Below are positions 44,671-57,341 of a stretch of DNA of 64,000 nucleotides, one piece after another. The DNA is from Incurvaria masculella (Eukaryota; Arthropoda; Insecta; Lepidoptera; Incurvariidae): contig OX335641.1 of the NCBI GenBank assembly GCA_946894095.1, positions 12,108,501 to 12,172,500 on the forward strand. Reading direction: 5' to 3'. The notes below the pieces were generated by a model. The model was not told the DNA's origin and ran no database searches. It saw only the letters and a list, made by a program, of their open reading frames with translations. A program made the position numbers and the translations under genes. How positions within the stretch are numbered: the first letter of the stretch is position 1; every line of letters begins with the position of its first letter.

Positions 44671-44960
44671 CGCCGCCCATGGCAGCCCGGCGCGCCGAGC
44701 GGCCGCCGTCACTGCGTCGGCGGATCACGGGGGCGCCGCGTCCATGGCGCCCGACGCGCGAGCTTGCGCCTGCGCACGTGCGCCCGCACACACTCACCAC
44801 CTCACTCTCTCTCGGGCGCCCGGCGCGGCCGGTCGCCGCCGCCGCCGCCAGCGACCGCGCTGCCGCCACTCGATACAGACTTTAACCGACACTTTATTCG
44901 CGTCGGATTGAATTTCCGACACATTCACCGAGGTTGGATGCTAATATCACTGCACTAATA
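44671..44960 (-). promoter_or_regulatory. CpG-rich FGF promoter and 5' untranslated region
   Basis: Immediately upstream of the FGF start the DNA is about the most GC- and CpG-dense in the window (GCCGCCGCCGCCGCCAGCGA, CACTCTCTCTCGGGCGCCC). Open frames on both strands here are compositional. The position fits a promoter plus 5' UTR; the transcription start is not defined. Confidence 0.55.
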
Positions 44961-45876
44961 TCACACACGCCACAAACGTGATACCTTGAGGTTTGCACAC
45001 ACGCAGACTTCTGGATCACTCGACCTGCAACAAACGGAAAGCCAATTAGTACCGCTCGCAACCACTTACGAATGCGAAGAAATGGGTCCGCAATGAGGTT
45101 GCGTAAAAGTGGGCAAATTTTTACGCACTCGATAGCTTTCCTCGTGCTCAGCCGAGATGTCTCCGTGGCCAACGCCGTCATTATGAACTCGTTTTACGAA
45201 AAAATCTCATTTTATTCGATGTATTTCACGCCTTTCTTTTGATTTATTCATTTATTAGCGTACCGTCAAATACAATCCAAAGGTAATGCTACGGTGCACT
45301 ACGCGATAGTTAGCCGATCCACGAGTCAGTAATTTTACAAATTAACTATTTTGTTAATTATCGAAACCGGCGAAATTCATCAGGTAGGTCGATTAAATTA
45401 TAATTTAATCGACCTACCTATATCGAAATGAGAAATCACTATTGAAAATCAGTTTTTTTGCAATGATATTTTATTTACTTAATTGGTGGCAATGCATATT
45501 GAGCAAAAAATATTGTATGATTATGAAGATATCAGTTTTAGTTTTTATCAAAAGTTCTCATAGTTTCGGATTTGGCCTTGAGGGCCGGCCCACTTGAAAA
45601 AATTACTCTGTATACACCTTTTTTCATCCATCAGTAATCTTCCGAAGACCCTACTTTCAAAGAGCAAGTCATTCAAATGAACATCGAGTATATTCGGGCC
45701 ACCCGCACGAGTTGCGTAATCGCAGCACTAAAAGTGCACAGAATTAGCTTACGAGAGAAATGCACATAAATTGCAATCTGCGAAACATCTTTTTATGAAT
45801 TCCGAGAAGTTGGTTACTGCTCACACCGCCGCCAGTCGGCGCCACCAGTCGTGGCCTCAAGCCCTGGAGGGACAGG
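44961..45876. other. Unannotated DNA, contains a 38-bp palindrome
   Basis: Minus-strand frame 44894-45181 lies upstream of FGF and may be part of its 5' region; no domain recognised. See the palindrome entry. Confidence 0.3.
45382..45419. repeat. Perfect 38-bp palindrome without spacer
   Basis: AGGTAGGTCGATTAAATTA followed at once by its exact reverse complement. It is about 0.7 kb upstream of the FGF start. No other copy seen. Confidence 0.92.
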
Positions 45877-46177
45877 AAAACCGGCCAAGTGCGAGTCGGA
45901 CTCGCACACGAAGGGTCCCGTACCATCGTACAAGATTTAACACAAAAAAATCAGGTTTTTTGTATGGGGCTCTTTAAAGTTTATTATTTTTTAATTTTAC
46001 CTATTTGTTGTTATAGCGGCAAAATAAATACACACTTTGTGAAAATTTCAGCTGCCTACCTATTACGGTTTATGAGATACAGCCCTGTGACAGATGGACG
46101 GACGGACGGACGGACGGACAGCGGAGGCTTAGTAATAGGGTTCCGTTTTCACCCTTTGAGCACGGAACCCTAAAAAA
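45877..46177 (+). repeat. GACG-type dispersed repeat, complete copy
   Basis: AAAACCGGCCAAGTGCGAGT through five GACG units to CACGGAACCCTAAAAAA, with the full middle. The apparent 94-aa frame 45889-46173 is this repeat. Confidence 0.9.
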
Positions 46178-49100
46178 CCAGGGCGTCCCCGCCCAAAGCT
46201 ACCGGACGCACAGAGAAAGCATAACGAGATGTTGGTGGGCGTATCATTACGAACGATTTGAGAATCAAATTTGATTGAATTGCACTGGTGAACTCCGCTA
46301 CTAAATTTGATTGTTAACAAAAACGTATAAAGTGTTGGCTGTGGCGATAAAGCAAAGGCCAAATATTTTTTGCGAACCACGCTCAGGAAAGCTTATTTGT
46401 AGCACGAAAATAAAAACCCCTAGACCTAGAATGTAATGAGTTTTTGATTAACCAGGCTTGTTAATTCTAATACGTTCGAAGACCTCGAAGTTAAAGTTGC
46501 GAGGAAATATCATCAGTCCAATTCCGTGGCGGTGCGCGTAAGAGCAGGTGGGTTCTCAAGAGCCCAATTGTTCGATATTCATCGAGTGTTTCGCGGCACT
46601 ACACACCTTCACACACCGCAGACTAGGTACTGCTACTACCTGTTGGCGAAAAGGCCGATCGACAACTGACAACCTCCAAGACGTCCCTGGCAACCCCACG
46701 ACCACTGGCAACATCATAGCGGAAGCGGAGATATGAGCGCCAGCGGAGAGAACTGTCACATATGCGGTCGGTGTCGCACATTCGTCAAAAAAAGAAATCC
46801 GTAGGCATCATTTGGGCGGCTAATTTCCATAAACTCTATCAGTGTGTGCATTCTGTGAGTGTCAAGTGCAGGCGCGCGATCACCAAAAGACCTATCTGCG
46901 CGGGCGCAAGGCGACACGTCGACCAACGAATCAATCACCATCACACAAGACGATCCCCAGCAGGTTTGTACAATGTTGTGAAGAGGAGTGTATTAGCCAT
47001 CCATTTAGAATCTTCCGAAAAGACAACTTCGATTTTAGGGCTTAGTTTTAGGGTATGTTTTATCGCGACAAGAGAATGACAAAAATAGAATGCGATTTTG
47101 GTATTCTACTTAGCCAGTTATTTTCTGATAAGATTTGTTACCCACGCTAATTTGATGAGTATCATTATGAGATAATGAAAATAAGGGTACAAGCAGCGTT
47201 ACAAAATGACACCATTTTGTTATGCAAGCGTGACTCCCTCGTTATCTTTTCCGTTAATTAGTGTCACAAAAATGGGGACTCGTTAAAACTTGATTTTTCG
47301 TATGGACTTATCTGAGAATTACCGCCCTGGCTTGCAGACGCTTTTATTTCCGGGACAAAAGTAGTAAGGTATTCCATGGGGACCTGGACTCCAGGAAACG
47401 GTTGCTACGAATACTTAATTCTAACCTAATCATGATTTAACCTGTTTTTTCGTTAGTAACAACGTTTCCAGGCCCCTGAAAAAAAAACATGATTTTGTGT
47501 CCACATATTAGTGCAATTCAATCTGAAATTTATTATTTACTTTATTTGGCATTAGTTATCAATAGGAAACGGTCATTATCAAAGTATATTGCTTAACTCA
47601 GTGATAATAAGCCTGAAACATTAAAAATCCTTAAAGGCCGCCACGGACCTGTCTTGAACTAATAATATAAAATCAGCTTAAGTAGGAACACATGCACCCA
47701 TGAATGTAGCTAGCTATAGACCTACAGTACATTAGCATGACAACCGGGCATACCTAGCGATTTCGTCGGTTATTTGTCACCTAATTATGAGCATACTATT
47801 AACAGATGTTAACATAAGTACGCGTCGGACACATGCGCTAAGGTTCCGTAGGTGATATGTGAAACCTGTGTACCTTAGTAAACGTACCTTAATTATTTTG
47901 TTAATACATTTTACAATTTTTAAAATAAGTACTATAAGAATATTTGGTGGAACCAAATATTTGAAAACTTTGATTACAATGCTACGAGTGATATTTTGAG
48001 AAGCGCCCTAACAAGGGCGGTGCCAGGCGCAGGGCGCAGACCCTTGCAGCGCAGAAATGTCCAGACCAGGACCAAGTTTTTGGTCATGCATAGTATTTAG
48101 TACCAGACATACAGGGCGCATTGAGGACTAATTGTTACGGTACTGATTATGTGGCACCCCTTCCAACAATAGAGATTTCAATCCCAAAATCCGAATTATG
48201 TAGAGGCGATAAATTCATTGCCATACAAAAACCAAACAACATTTTGACCAAACTACTATTGTCATATATCAAGTTACTTCGATAGTATACATGGAAAAAA
48301 CAGTCATGCACCCTTGATTCCCTGTTCCTTTTTTTTGTATAAATCCAACATAAATAAATTCGGAAAATATGCGCACTGCGGTTCCACGACCAGCTGTGAA
48401 ATGATATGATAAGAAATAGTCGTGATTTAAAAGTAAATTGAGAGACAAGGGTAGAGAAGGCAGAAGTATGTGAAGACAGAATGCTTAAGACATGAAAAAC
48501 GAAAGAGTGATGAAATAATGATAAAGTAAGTTCAAAGTAAGTAAGGGCGGAATTGGGTGGAACTGGCATACCCAGACGATCGGGCAGAACTCAATATTTC
48601 CAGGTAGGTCACGCGTTTCGTATAGGTCCAATTCATAGCAGCCGTGACCGAAGAATACGCATGAAGATATGCATGCCCCCTGAAAAATAGACGGAATTAT
48701 GTTGTGATCAATAAACGTCCTGATGTTACGTTTGAACATGTGCATCTAAATTTGAAGCCTCAAACATATTTACGAGCAATCACGCGATTGAGACTTACGG
48801 ATAGACGAACGAACTAGCACGATGAGGCATAGAGCTTTGTGTAACCACGGAAACCCAAACCGATGCACGGCAGGTGTAACTGCGCAGGTTTGTGACGACC
48901 TCCGAAAGTATGTCCGTATCGAGATAGTAAAATGTCGGACGAAACTTTCCGTAATGGCGTTGAATGTTTTCACCGTTGGTTTTCTCAACAGTGAACCGGT
49001 TTACTAAGCTCGTTCCTTTGTCTATGACTGTCGAACAAAAGAGTACGAACGGGATGCATGAAATCTTTCAGCTGTGTTTCCATTCATCATGAAAAAGTCA

Positions 49101-49429
49101 ACCATGCATTGTTAGGGTCTCGCAGCTGCTACAAACTCTGATCACAATGATATTCAATAATATTGTCAGACTAGGGTCACTTCACCCAATTCTGAGGAAT
49201 AATTGTCATTTTAGGAGTTTCGTAGTTAAAACCAAAACAATTATGGTTTAATTGCAATGTATATATGTCCTTCTGTCACAGCCCTCTAGCTCCGAGTTAT
49301 AGCTCCAGAACTCAATTCATTAATCGCATCCTTGTATATTGATTCTTCCACGCTATTATGTTAGATGAAGTTCAGCTCTCAATCGTCCGGTTTCAAAGAT
49401 CGTTTTTATCGGTCCTGGAAGAGGATAGC
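46178..49429. other. Unannotated DNA
   Basis: Several frames of 60-140 codons (46762-47079 plus; 48147-48569 and 48485-48745 minus) show no recognised domain, and overlapping frames compete. No repeat from the window's families was found. It could be unique intergenic or intronic DNA. Confidence 0.35.
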
Positions 49430-49595
49430 TAATTTCACAGCTGCTGCCGTGATATTAGCGGGAGGAGGTAGCAGGGTTTACATGGGTTCCGAACTGTGAA
49501 GGGGCCCCTATTCTCAATGAAAAAGACCTTTTCATTTTTTGATAAGAAAGAAAAAGGTGCACACCCCACACATTACCCCTAGGCTACCCTCTCTG
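49430..49595 (-). mobile_element. Decayed SINE
   Basis: CTGCCGTGATATTAGCGGG, TTTACATGGGTTCCGAAC and a head trace CCCCTAGGCTACCCT. Strongly diverged with an internal loss. A small fragment of the same body (ACCAGGTGCCATGCCGGGA) is at 50236-50275. Confidence 0.5.
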
Positions 49596-51484
49596 CATCC
49601 ATAATTTGGAATTTTCCCGAGAATTTTCCTAAAGTCCCTCCTCCCGTAAGCAATGCCTTCTACTAACACAGTGTTTAGGATTACACACATACATTGATTT
49701 AACGGTTTACCTTTTAAAAAAAATCCTTGCAGTAGTTCTTTTTACTGCTCTCTTTAATGAATGTGTCCTGGCGTCACGGTCGATTCTACATACATATCAC
49801 TTTCCTGCTGACTAATTATTAATTATGCTAACCTTTTAAACAATAGCCATTATTTGATAACCGCCCAGACGTGTCACGCGAGCGTGTCGCTCGACTAGCA
49901 GAATCTATGCGACCGTAAAGTGGGCACGGCGGCATCTCGTTCAGTGCTAGACTAATATTAAGTGCGCGCTGGTCTAGGCCCCAGAATAGTTCCGTTCGTC
50001 TGTCCATTCGTCGTCGGTAGCTGTACTAATATCGGACGGTTTAAATTTGGCTCGCACTAGGTACAAGAGTTACGCATTGTGACTCCGGACGCACTACATA
50101 GGTACGTAGACGCTCAGTATCTACCTACAGGTTGTTACCGGACACAAACTTTGCAATTCCTAACCTCAAAATGCATGGAAAAATATTTTTTTATTGAGAT
50201 TTCCCTCCTGATAACCACCCCCAATATCGTTAGGAACCAGGTGCCATGCCGGGATATCCTATTCGTTTGAGCACCTTTAGGTACCTATGTATGTTGCGGT
50301 TATCCTACTTCGGAAGGAAGGACTTTAGGAGGAATCCTACTTCACGGCTTGTAACACACACACAAACACAAAACAATACAGCAGGCTGTGACCAAAAAGA
50401 TCGACCAGCTTTTTCAAACGTATGGAGAATTGAAAAGCGCGCGCAGGTTGAAGGACTCGCTTCGTCCCGGGGTGTTATATTCGTTTCGATTTTATCAAGT
50501 GCAAAATGATTTATGGGGGACTGTAATTCACGCTGAATTCACGAAAAAGCACGTGTTTGTTTGCGGTCACGGGAATGCGGGTAGGCCGTCAACATTGACA
50601 GCTGCCATCTAAATAATCTTGTGTAGTTGTTTCCGAGACAAACGTCGACACACGGACAAGACTACTGAGACACTTGCCCTATTTCGTTATCACCGTGTTC
50701 ATTTTCAAATTGACGCACAAGCCCGGCTATATCATTACATATTGTAGTGTTACACCAAACAGCATTTTTTCTGTGGCCTCCGTCTCTTTAGAGCCAATTC
50801 GCCAATTTCAAATTTCACTTGTACATTGGTGCTTTTGATGAGGTCAATTTAATAAACTAGAGTAAGTAATCGTTAAATAATGATTGCATTTCTTTTGCTA
50901 AAATATGGATTTAGTTTATTCCAAACAGTATATCTTACTCAAAATATAGTAAAAAACATACATTTTTACATTCTAATCTAGAGAACAGTCATGTCAAAAT
51001 GCGTGTCAGCAGGTTCCTCATTTATAGGTTCCAAATGTATCATCATTATTTATATGACTTACTCAGTATACATGGATGTATTTCGCGTGTGATGATTACC
51101 ACGTGTTGAGTCTTTCATAAAATCATACTAAACGGAGGTTGTAAGCAATAAAAGGCGCTTAGTGCTGAGTACCGACACATTTATAAAATAAATTATGGCT
51201 CATTATGGTTTGTGAAGACATTTCAATTTGACGGTAGGCATTTGTAAGTAAAATAATGACAAGAAAGTAAGATCCTTTGAAATGCAGCAAATATGTTATT
51301 GATTCTAATTGCTTGCCTTTTAGTTATGTTTATACGATATTTCAGTCGAAAATAATTATCCAACGATGGATGTTTGTACACAATTGAGTCAAATATTTTA
51401 AGTTCAGTTCAGTGCCATGTGACTCGATGCTTGCGACTGGGGTATGTATTGGCTTAGAAGAGTTCTCCGAACACATTAACTTAG
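49596..51484. other. Unannotated DNA with a MITE family 1 trace
   Basis: 50398-50450 (GATCGACCAGCTTTTTCAAA, TATGGAGAATTGAAAAGCGC, GCGCAG) resembles the interior edge of MITE family 1. A CpG-richer patch lies at 49860-50040. No genes recognised. Confidence 0.4.
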
Positions 51485-51783
51485 TCGTTGCCCTATCAAT
51501 TCCCCATACTAGGGATGATAACCGTTTACATGCTCTTATTGTTTTCCTAGGCTTTTGAAATGTTTTTTTTTTCAATATATTGTCAAATTCTACGTCCGAT
51601 TCTTTCCAATCTTTCCAATCTAAATGCCATTTAGATTGGAAAATTTGGCTAAACAAAATTGGAAGATGCTGCCTTTTTTTACCTTTACTTTAGATTTTTT
51701 AAATTAAAAATAGATACATATTTTAAAAATAATAATTAAATCTGACAACTTTTTGGGTTAGGGAACCGTTACGGCCTGGAAGT
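51485..51783 (-). repeat. Repeat family X, copy C
   Basis: On the minus strand the downstream block of family X reads DVEFDNILKK, TFQKPRKTIRACKRLSSLVW and GIDR, in one open frame from 51656. It continues open past the point where copies A and B stop being alignable. A 15-bp hairpin (TTTCCAATCTAAATG with its complement) lies inside. The upstream block is not recognisable. Confidence 0.6.
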
Positions 51784-53600
51784 AACCACAATTAAACGTA
51801 CAGCAGCATAATGTTAAATTTGAAGTGAAATTAAGTACTTAATGACTCCTAACTTATTTATGAAAAATAATACTGCGATAATATTTTGTGTTTTGTAATA
51901 TATAGGTCTAATACTATACAAAGAAAGTCATCCGTTTCACATGAAACCAGTATAATGAGTAAAACATGTTTGATAAAATATAAACAAGCGCAGTAATCAA
52001 TTAATTAAAATATCGTACAGGTCAAAGAGATGTTTATGACTAAAAAAAGATCAATATAAAAAGAGATCGATCATTATCTGTAAAAATCTGATCAATATTT
52101 CAGGACAGTTGCTACAGGGACATTATCAACAAAAAAAATACACTCAGCAGATGCTACGAAAAAAATTGTGAACTATTAATTTAATAGTTAGTAGATCTCG
52201 ACATCAAAGTTTTTTGCTCCCTCTAAGTTTGTGTTTTTAGAATCTAGACGACCGCAATTGTCGGGATAACTTTATTTTTATGTGGGGTAATTTTACTTAC
52301 AAAAATTAACTTAGCATTACCTGTTTAGTATATGGTTAGGTATAGGTTAGGTTGTATGGAGAAGTTCCTTGCCTTCCCCCTTACGAAATCTCCAGGAAAA
52401 GGAGCACAAGGCAGGGGAATCATCCGAATTTTAAGTATTAGGTAAAAAGGTAGGAACTAATATAAATCAAAATCTTCAGAATTATTGGGCAAGTTGTCGA
52501 GATCCACATCTACTGAAAGTTGTGTTGTTTAGAACTTTCCACACTAAGTATATTAGTATAGTATACTAAGTGGATTCTCAAATGAAATGTGTAAATAATA
52601 CTTTGTCTCGATCTTTTAAATCTAGAAAATGGCACATACAGCATGCGATGCATAAAAACAGTTGTTTTAAGGTCAACATCAACAAACTCAAACGTTTGAC
52701 CTTGAGATTTGTAAAAGTAGTTTCAATTTCTTTATTTGAAACTGGATTTCCCCCCATTTAAGTTAACTGTAGTATTCGTATATTGTAAACTTGGTCTACC
52801 CATGGAGGAAGAATTCTTCACCTCCATGGTTCTACCACGCCCTCAAGGCATTATGATGCACACATTTTCTGCGAATCGTTTTGATGAGGTTTGAAGTTAT
52901 AATTATTTTGGCACGTTTGGGCAAAAGTTGCACGCGCCGATGTAGCACATAGGGTTTGTTCCTGCCACGTACTGTCCGTTACAGAACGGAACCAGGCGGG
53001 ACGGCTCTGAGGAACGCTCCAGCCCGAACGCCATACAGCAAAAAAGTGAATTGATAAAAGTCACTTTGACTTTCATCTAAGACTTTGACATTAAACCATG
53101 GAGGTGAGGAAATTACATTAAACCAACTGAAATCATTAGGCAAACGCGCAAAATCAAGCAATGGCTATCTATGTAATTCATTAAAAACTCACCTAATTTC
53201 CAATCTATACGAAATTCGTTATAGATTAGACTCAAATTGGTTTGTTATAGGCTTAGACTTATTATATTACTTTATCATTGGTTGTAGGCGATCTGATGGC
53301 GGACGTTTAAGTGACAGATGACAGATCTTGCGAGCGATTCCGAACCGTGCTATGATCAGCGAAAATGGCCGAGGTGGAACTGTCATTCCGTTAGCCAAAA
53401 CGCTATTTCTTGCTCTTCAGCAGTGATAGATTTTGTATATCTGTCGGTCAGCTTCTTCGTTCGTTCAATTTATTCGTTATTTAGATCGATCAAGCGATCA
53501 ATCGTCAATCGGTTTTATCATTTCGTTTTGGTCACTGCCAAATAGAACCACTCTTGTTTGGTGATTCTAATCTATTCGATCCACTGCTAGTCAGCATCCG
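51784..53600. other. Unannotated AT-rich DNA
   Basis: No recognised genes or repeats; short frames only. Confidence 0.35.
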
Positions 53601-54215
53601 TCTACGAATACTCTTTCGCGTTTGAGTTAAATGAAACCAACCACACGGCAAGATTTTTCTAATCCTGAAACTCTGTTTTCTAATCCTGAAAAAATTAAAC
53701 CAACCACATGGCAAGATATTTTTTAATCTGTTTCTACAACGGCTTCACCCTAATCGCCACACACTGGACCTTGACCCACATACGTTTTCCTTGAAAATTC
53801 CAATGCCTAATGTGGCATTGAGGGTGATTCGCTCTGTGCCTCATCTAAATCACGCATTTTTTTGAAAACTAATTCTCAATTTCTTTCCCTCCGGTGTTCT
53901 CTGTCAATAAGACAGAGAACGATCTCGCACGTGTCTCTGTTTCAGATCTAGCTAACTGAAAATATAGTTTCTGTTTTAATTATAAGATAGAAATTTGATT
54001 TAATTCGATATGTGTAAGTGCTTGTCATCTCCTTGGATCGCAACATAAATGGTCGCAGCAGTTTGCTATCGAGTTGAATCGTTTTATTTGCTACCTGATC
54101 TTTCCCGCGTGAGTGCTTTATGTCGCTCGATCGCGATCGATCGATCTACGAATACTCTTTCGCGTTTGAGTTAAATGAAACCAACCACACGGCAAGATTT
54201 TTCTAATCCTGAAAC
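53601..54215. repeat. Direct repeats A flanking repeat B, copy 1
   Basis: Segment A, 71 bp, is identical at 53601-53671 and 54145-54215 (starts TCTACGAATACTCTTTCGCG, ends AATCCTGAAAC). A partial third unit follows the first (TTAAACCAACCACATGGCAA). Between them lies repeat B (53726-54134), whose second copy is at 55088-57484. B opens ATCTGTTTCTACAACGGCTT and ends TTTATGTCGCTCGATCGC. It contains GTTCTCTGTC / GACAGAGAAC as an inverted pair. Copy 1 carries about 33 bp missing from copy 2. No coding sequence. Confidence 0.8.
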
Positions 54216-55087
54216 ATTCTTAAGCCTCAATTTTCTCATCATTGGAAATAAGGTTTTTAATTTCATTATTGATCAATTTGCTCCGCAATTCTCAAATAAA
54301 ATACCAACGGCGATAAGACACTCGTAGTTGGTATGTCAGAGTCGAAAGTAATTAAAAACAAAAAGCCGAGTCATAATTACAGTTGTCTACTGCTGACTTT
54401 CTGAAGGAGATCGCGTAGATAACTTGAATGAATATTAAATTGGCGTCACTTTTTGCCTCGCCTCACGCACACGTCGCTTCGTGCAGTCATTTCCGGTGTA
54501 GAGTTATTACACACAAAGCACTCGTCAAAATAACTAGTCAACTTGGCTAAAACAATGAGGAGTAGGTTTCTATGTTCAATCTGATTTCGCTCGGAGGGGA
54601 TAGGCTATTTTCAGATTTGCGAGCAGCGATTTTCGATGGACTGACCAAGAAAATGTTGAATGTGAAAAAAATAAAGAAAAAGAGAAAGAGAAGAAAGAAG
54701 TAGCCCTGAAAATGTGGGTTGAGAAAAAAGGTAATTTAAATAAAATGGCACAAAAAAATCCAATGACAAAAAAGGCCATGCCAGGCCTTCAAAGTTCATC
54801 GCAAAGTTTTGTGTTTTCTTTCTCAAAATGGAAGTAAGAGAATGGAAGTAAAAAGCAAGAGATGCTGCTTTTTAATTACTCGAAATAAAGATCCTAGCCG
54901 TGACTCAGTGGGGAGGAGGAGATGCCTCGGCAATTGCGCTGGGAGGGTATGGTTCTAATTTCAAATGAGCATGAATCGAATAGACAAATTATGAGTTTGG
55001 CGTTTTGATGACAGGTGTCTCACATTACGGTAGGTAATAATAAAATCATATTTCTTAAAACGATATAATGCGCGGAAAGTTTTTCAG
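54216..55087. other. Unannotated DNA between B repeats
   Basis: Contains AAAGAAAAAGAGAAAGAGAA purine-rich sequence at about 54674-54700. No gene recognised. Confidence 0.35.
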
Positions 55088-55329
55088 ATCTGTTTGTACA
55101 ACGGCTTCACCCTAATCGCCACACACTGGACCTTGACCCACATACGTTTTCCTTGAAAATTCCAATGCCTAATGTGGCATTGAGGGTGATTCGCTCTGTG
55201 CCTCATCTAAATCACGCATTTTTTTGAAAACGAATTCTCAATTTCTTTCCCTCCGGTGTTCTCTGTCAATAAGACAGAGAACGATCTGAAAATATAGTTT
55301 CTGTTTTAATTATAAGATAGAAATTTGAT

Positions 55330-57262
55330 CACTCTGCGTAGGCTAGTCTCCAAGGTGGCATGTCGCAGTGTTTCGACGGCTCTTGGTGAAGAACTACGTC
55401 CAGTGCAGCTGGGTTTTGGAACCAGATGCGGATGTGAGGCAGCTGTGCATGCTACACGCTCCTTTATGTATCAAAATACCGAAGCTGAAGTTGTTTTAAA
55501 GATTGATATCCGAAATGCATTTAATTCAGTTGAACGAGACTCACTGCTAGATCAGATAAAAGAACACATCCCAAGTATTTATCCATACCTAAACCAGTGC
55601 TATTCTTCTCCTTCACACCTCTTTTACAATGACCATACGATTGAATCAGCCGTCGGATGTCAACAGGGTGACCCGTTGGGCCCTGCTATATTCAGTTTGG
55701 CCATCCACCCGATTATAAAATCGCTCGGCTCGCCATTAAATGTTTGGTATTTAGACGATGGAACGATTGGCGGTAGTTATTCGTCAGTCTTATCAGATTT
55801 AGAGAAAATTACAGCAGAATTTAACAAAATCGGATTAAGTATTAATTTAGAAAAATGCGAATTGTTCTTTTGTCAGTCAGTATTAGAAGCACGGAAGGCT
55901 GAAATATGCAGCAGTATTTCTAAAAAACTACCACACATCCGTATCCTTGACGAAAACTCAGTTGTGCTCCTAGGAGCTCCACTGACGGAATCTGCTCTGG
56001 CACCCTTTATTGTTAAAAAAGAGGTCGCACTGCGTCAGTTCTCTGAGAGACTGCATTATATAAACTCTCACATGGCCTTTTTCTTGCTAAAACATTGCTT
56101 CTTTATACCTAGACTTACATATTTTCTTAGATGTTGTCCTTTTTGGAAATACCCCGACAAAATTTTGGCGTTTGATAATTGTTTAAAGAGTTGCTTAACT
56201 GATATTTTAAACGTTAAAATTGAAATAGGTGATTCAGTATGGGACCAGATATCACTACCAGTAAGATTAGGAGGCACTGGCATGCGCTCGGTTGGGAACG
56301 TGGCTTTGCCGGCTTTTCTGTCTTCCGTACATAGTACAATCGATCTCGTCGGAAAAATTTTACACCCGTCGCAATGCGGCTTTGAGATCGAGTACATGGC
56401 GGAGGCCATTGATGCTTGGCGGAGTCTGTGTCCGGACGAGCCCTTACCTATGCGTCCTATGGTCCAAAAAAGCTGGGACTTACCCATTTCAAAATTAAAA
56501 TTAAGTGTTCTCCTGCAGGATGACGATAAACTGAACAAAGCACGCATCTTGGCTGCCTCGCGTCCAGAATCCGGGGCGTGGCTTCAGGCGTATCCTTCAG
56601 CGCACCTCGGTACACTGTTGGATCGCATCACGCTGCGCATAGCGTTCTGCCTCCGCGTGGGAGTAAAGATATGTCAACCACACACCTGCCCCTGCGGCTC
56701 GCCGGTCGACACTTACGGCCGCCACGGTCTTTCATGTGCCAAGAGCGCTGGACGAATGTCACGCCACGCTTCCCTTAACGACCTGCTAAAGCGCTCGCTT
56801 GCAACTGCAAAGATCCCCAGCCACCTCGAGCCCCCCGGAATCTGCCGAGATGACGGGAAGAGGCCCGATGGGATCACCCTCTTACCCTGGTCGCAGGGGA
56901 GAGCTTTAGCATGGGACGTTACGTGTGTGGACACCTTAGCCGCAAGCCACTTAGACGGCTCCTCCCGTGCCGCGGGTTCCGCCGCAGCGAAGGCGGAGGC
57001 GCTCAAACACGCCAAGTATTCATCCCTGAAGGATCAGTTTGAGTTCCTTGCCTTCGCCGTTGAGACACACGGCACGTGGAGTGACGACGCGTGGCAGTTC
57101 GCTAATAGATTGTGCAAGTTGCTCGTGGAGGCCACTGACGACCGGCGGGCTCCTTCTTTTTTCCGCCAGCGGGTGTCTCTCGTCATTCAGCGGGGGAACG
57201 CGGCATCCGTCATGGGGACAATGACAACGGGACCCATGATGGATGATTATTTTTACGTTTAG
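55330..57262 (+). CDS. Reverse transcriptase with C-terminal Cys/His and nuclease-like region, 5' truncated
   Basis: The protein would copy the element's RNA into DNA at a nicked target. The frame is open for about 640 codons, but the first codons belong to the target (a TTG in the AATTTGAT duplication), so there is no genuine start. RT motifs in order: LRRLVSKVACRSV (about residue 5), LGFGTRCGCEAAVHA (about 30), LKIDIRNAFNSVERD (about 60), QQGDPLGPAIFS (about 113) and WYLDDGTIGG (about 140, the catalytic YxDD). The C-terminal third has CPCGSPVDTYGRHGLSC (about 457, a C-x-C-x9-H-x3-C pattern), RPDGITLLPW (about 514) and LAWDVTCVDT (about 530), then an Ala/Lys-rich helix. Acidic residues in RPDG and WDV resemble the spacing of PD-(D/E)XK nucleases such as the restriction-like domain of R2-type LINEs. 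That assignment is inference. The N-terminus before RT motif 1 is missing. Composition shifts from AT-rich to GC-rich after about 56400. Confidence 0.88.
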
Positions 57263-57341
57263 GTAAGTCAGTTATATATTTTTTTTTCTTCTCTATTTTT
57301 CAGTTTTATGTATATCTTATTTTAATTGTGTCGAATAATGT
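55330..57341 (+). mobile_element. 5'-truncated non-LTR retroelement with 8-bp target duplication
   Basis: 2012 bp inserted in repeat B, flanked by AATTTGAT at 55322-55329 and 57342-57349. The left end starts inside the RT coding region, as expected from incomplete reverse transcription. The right end is an 80-bp untranslated region ending GTGTCGAATAATGT, without a poly-A tail. The intact frame implies a fairly recent insertion. Confidence 0.85.

Noticed and set aside
44345..44958. Long overlapping frames on both strands around the FGF exon (for example 44462-44911 plus, 44345-44869 minus)
   Set aside because: They arise from high GC content; only the minus frame with FGF similarity and a donor is supported.
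48147..48569. 140-codon minus-strand frame
   Set aside because: No domain, no promoter or splice support, and it overlaps another frame; it looks like chance.
55325..55329. Start codon of the 645-codon RT frame
   Set aside because: The initiating codon is TTG within the target duplication; the protein is truncated at its 5' end and has no real start here.
57263..57303. GTAAGTCAG...TTTTTCAG right after the RT stop looks like an intron
   Set aside because: At 41 bases it is shorter than known insect introns, and it lies in the 3' untranslated end of a retroelement.
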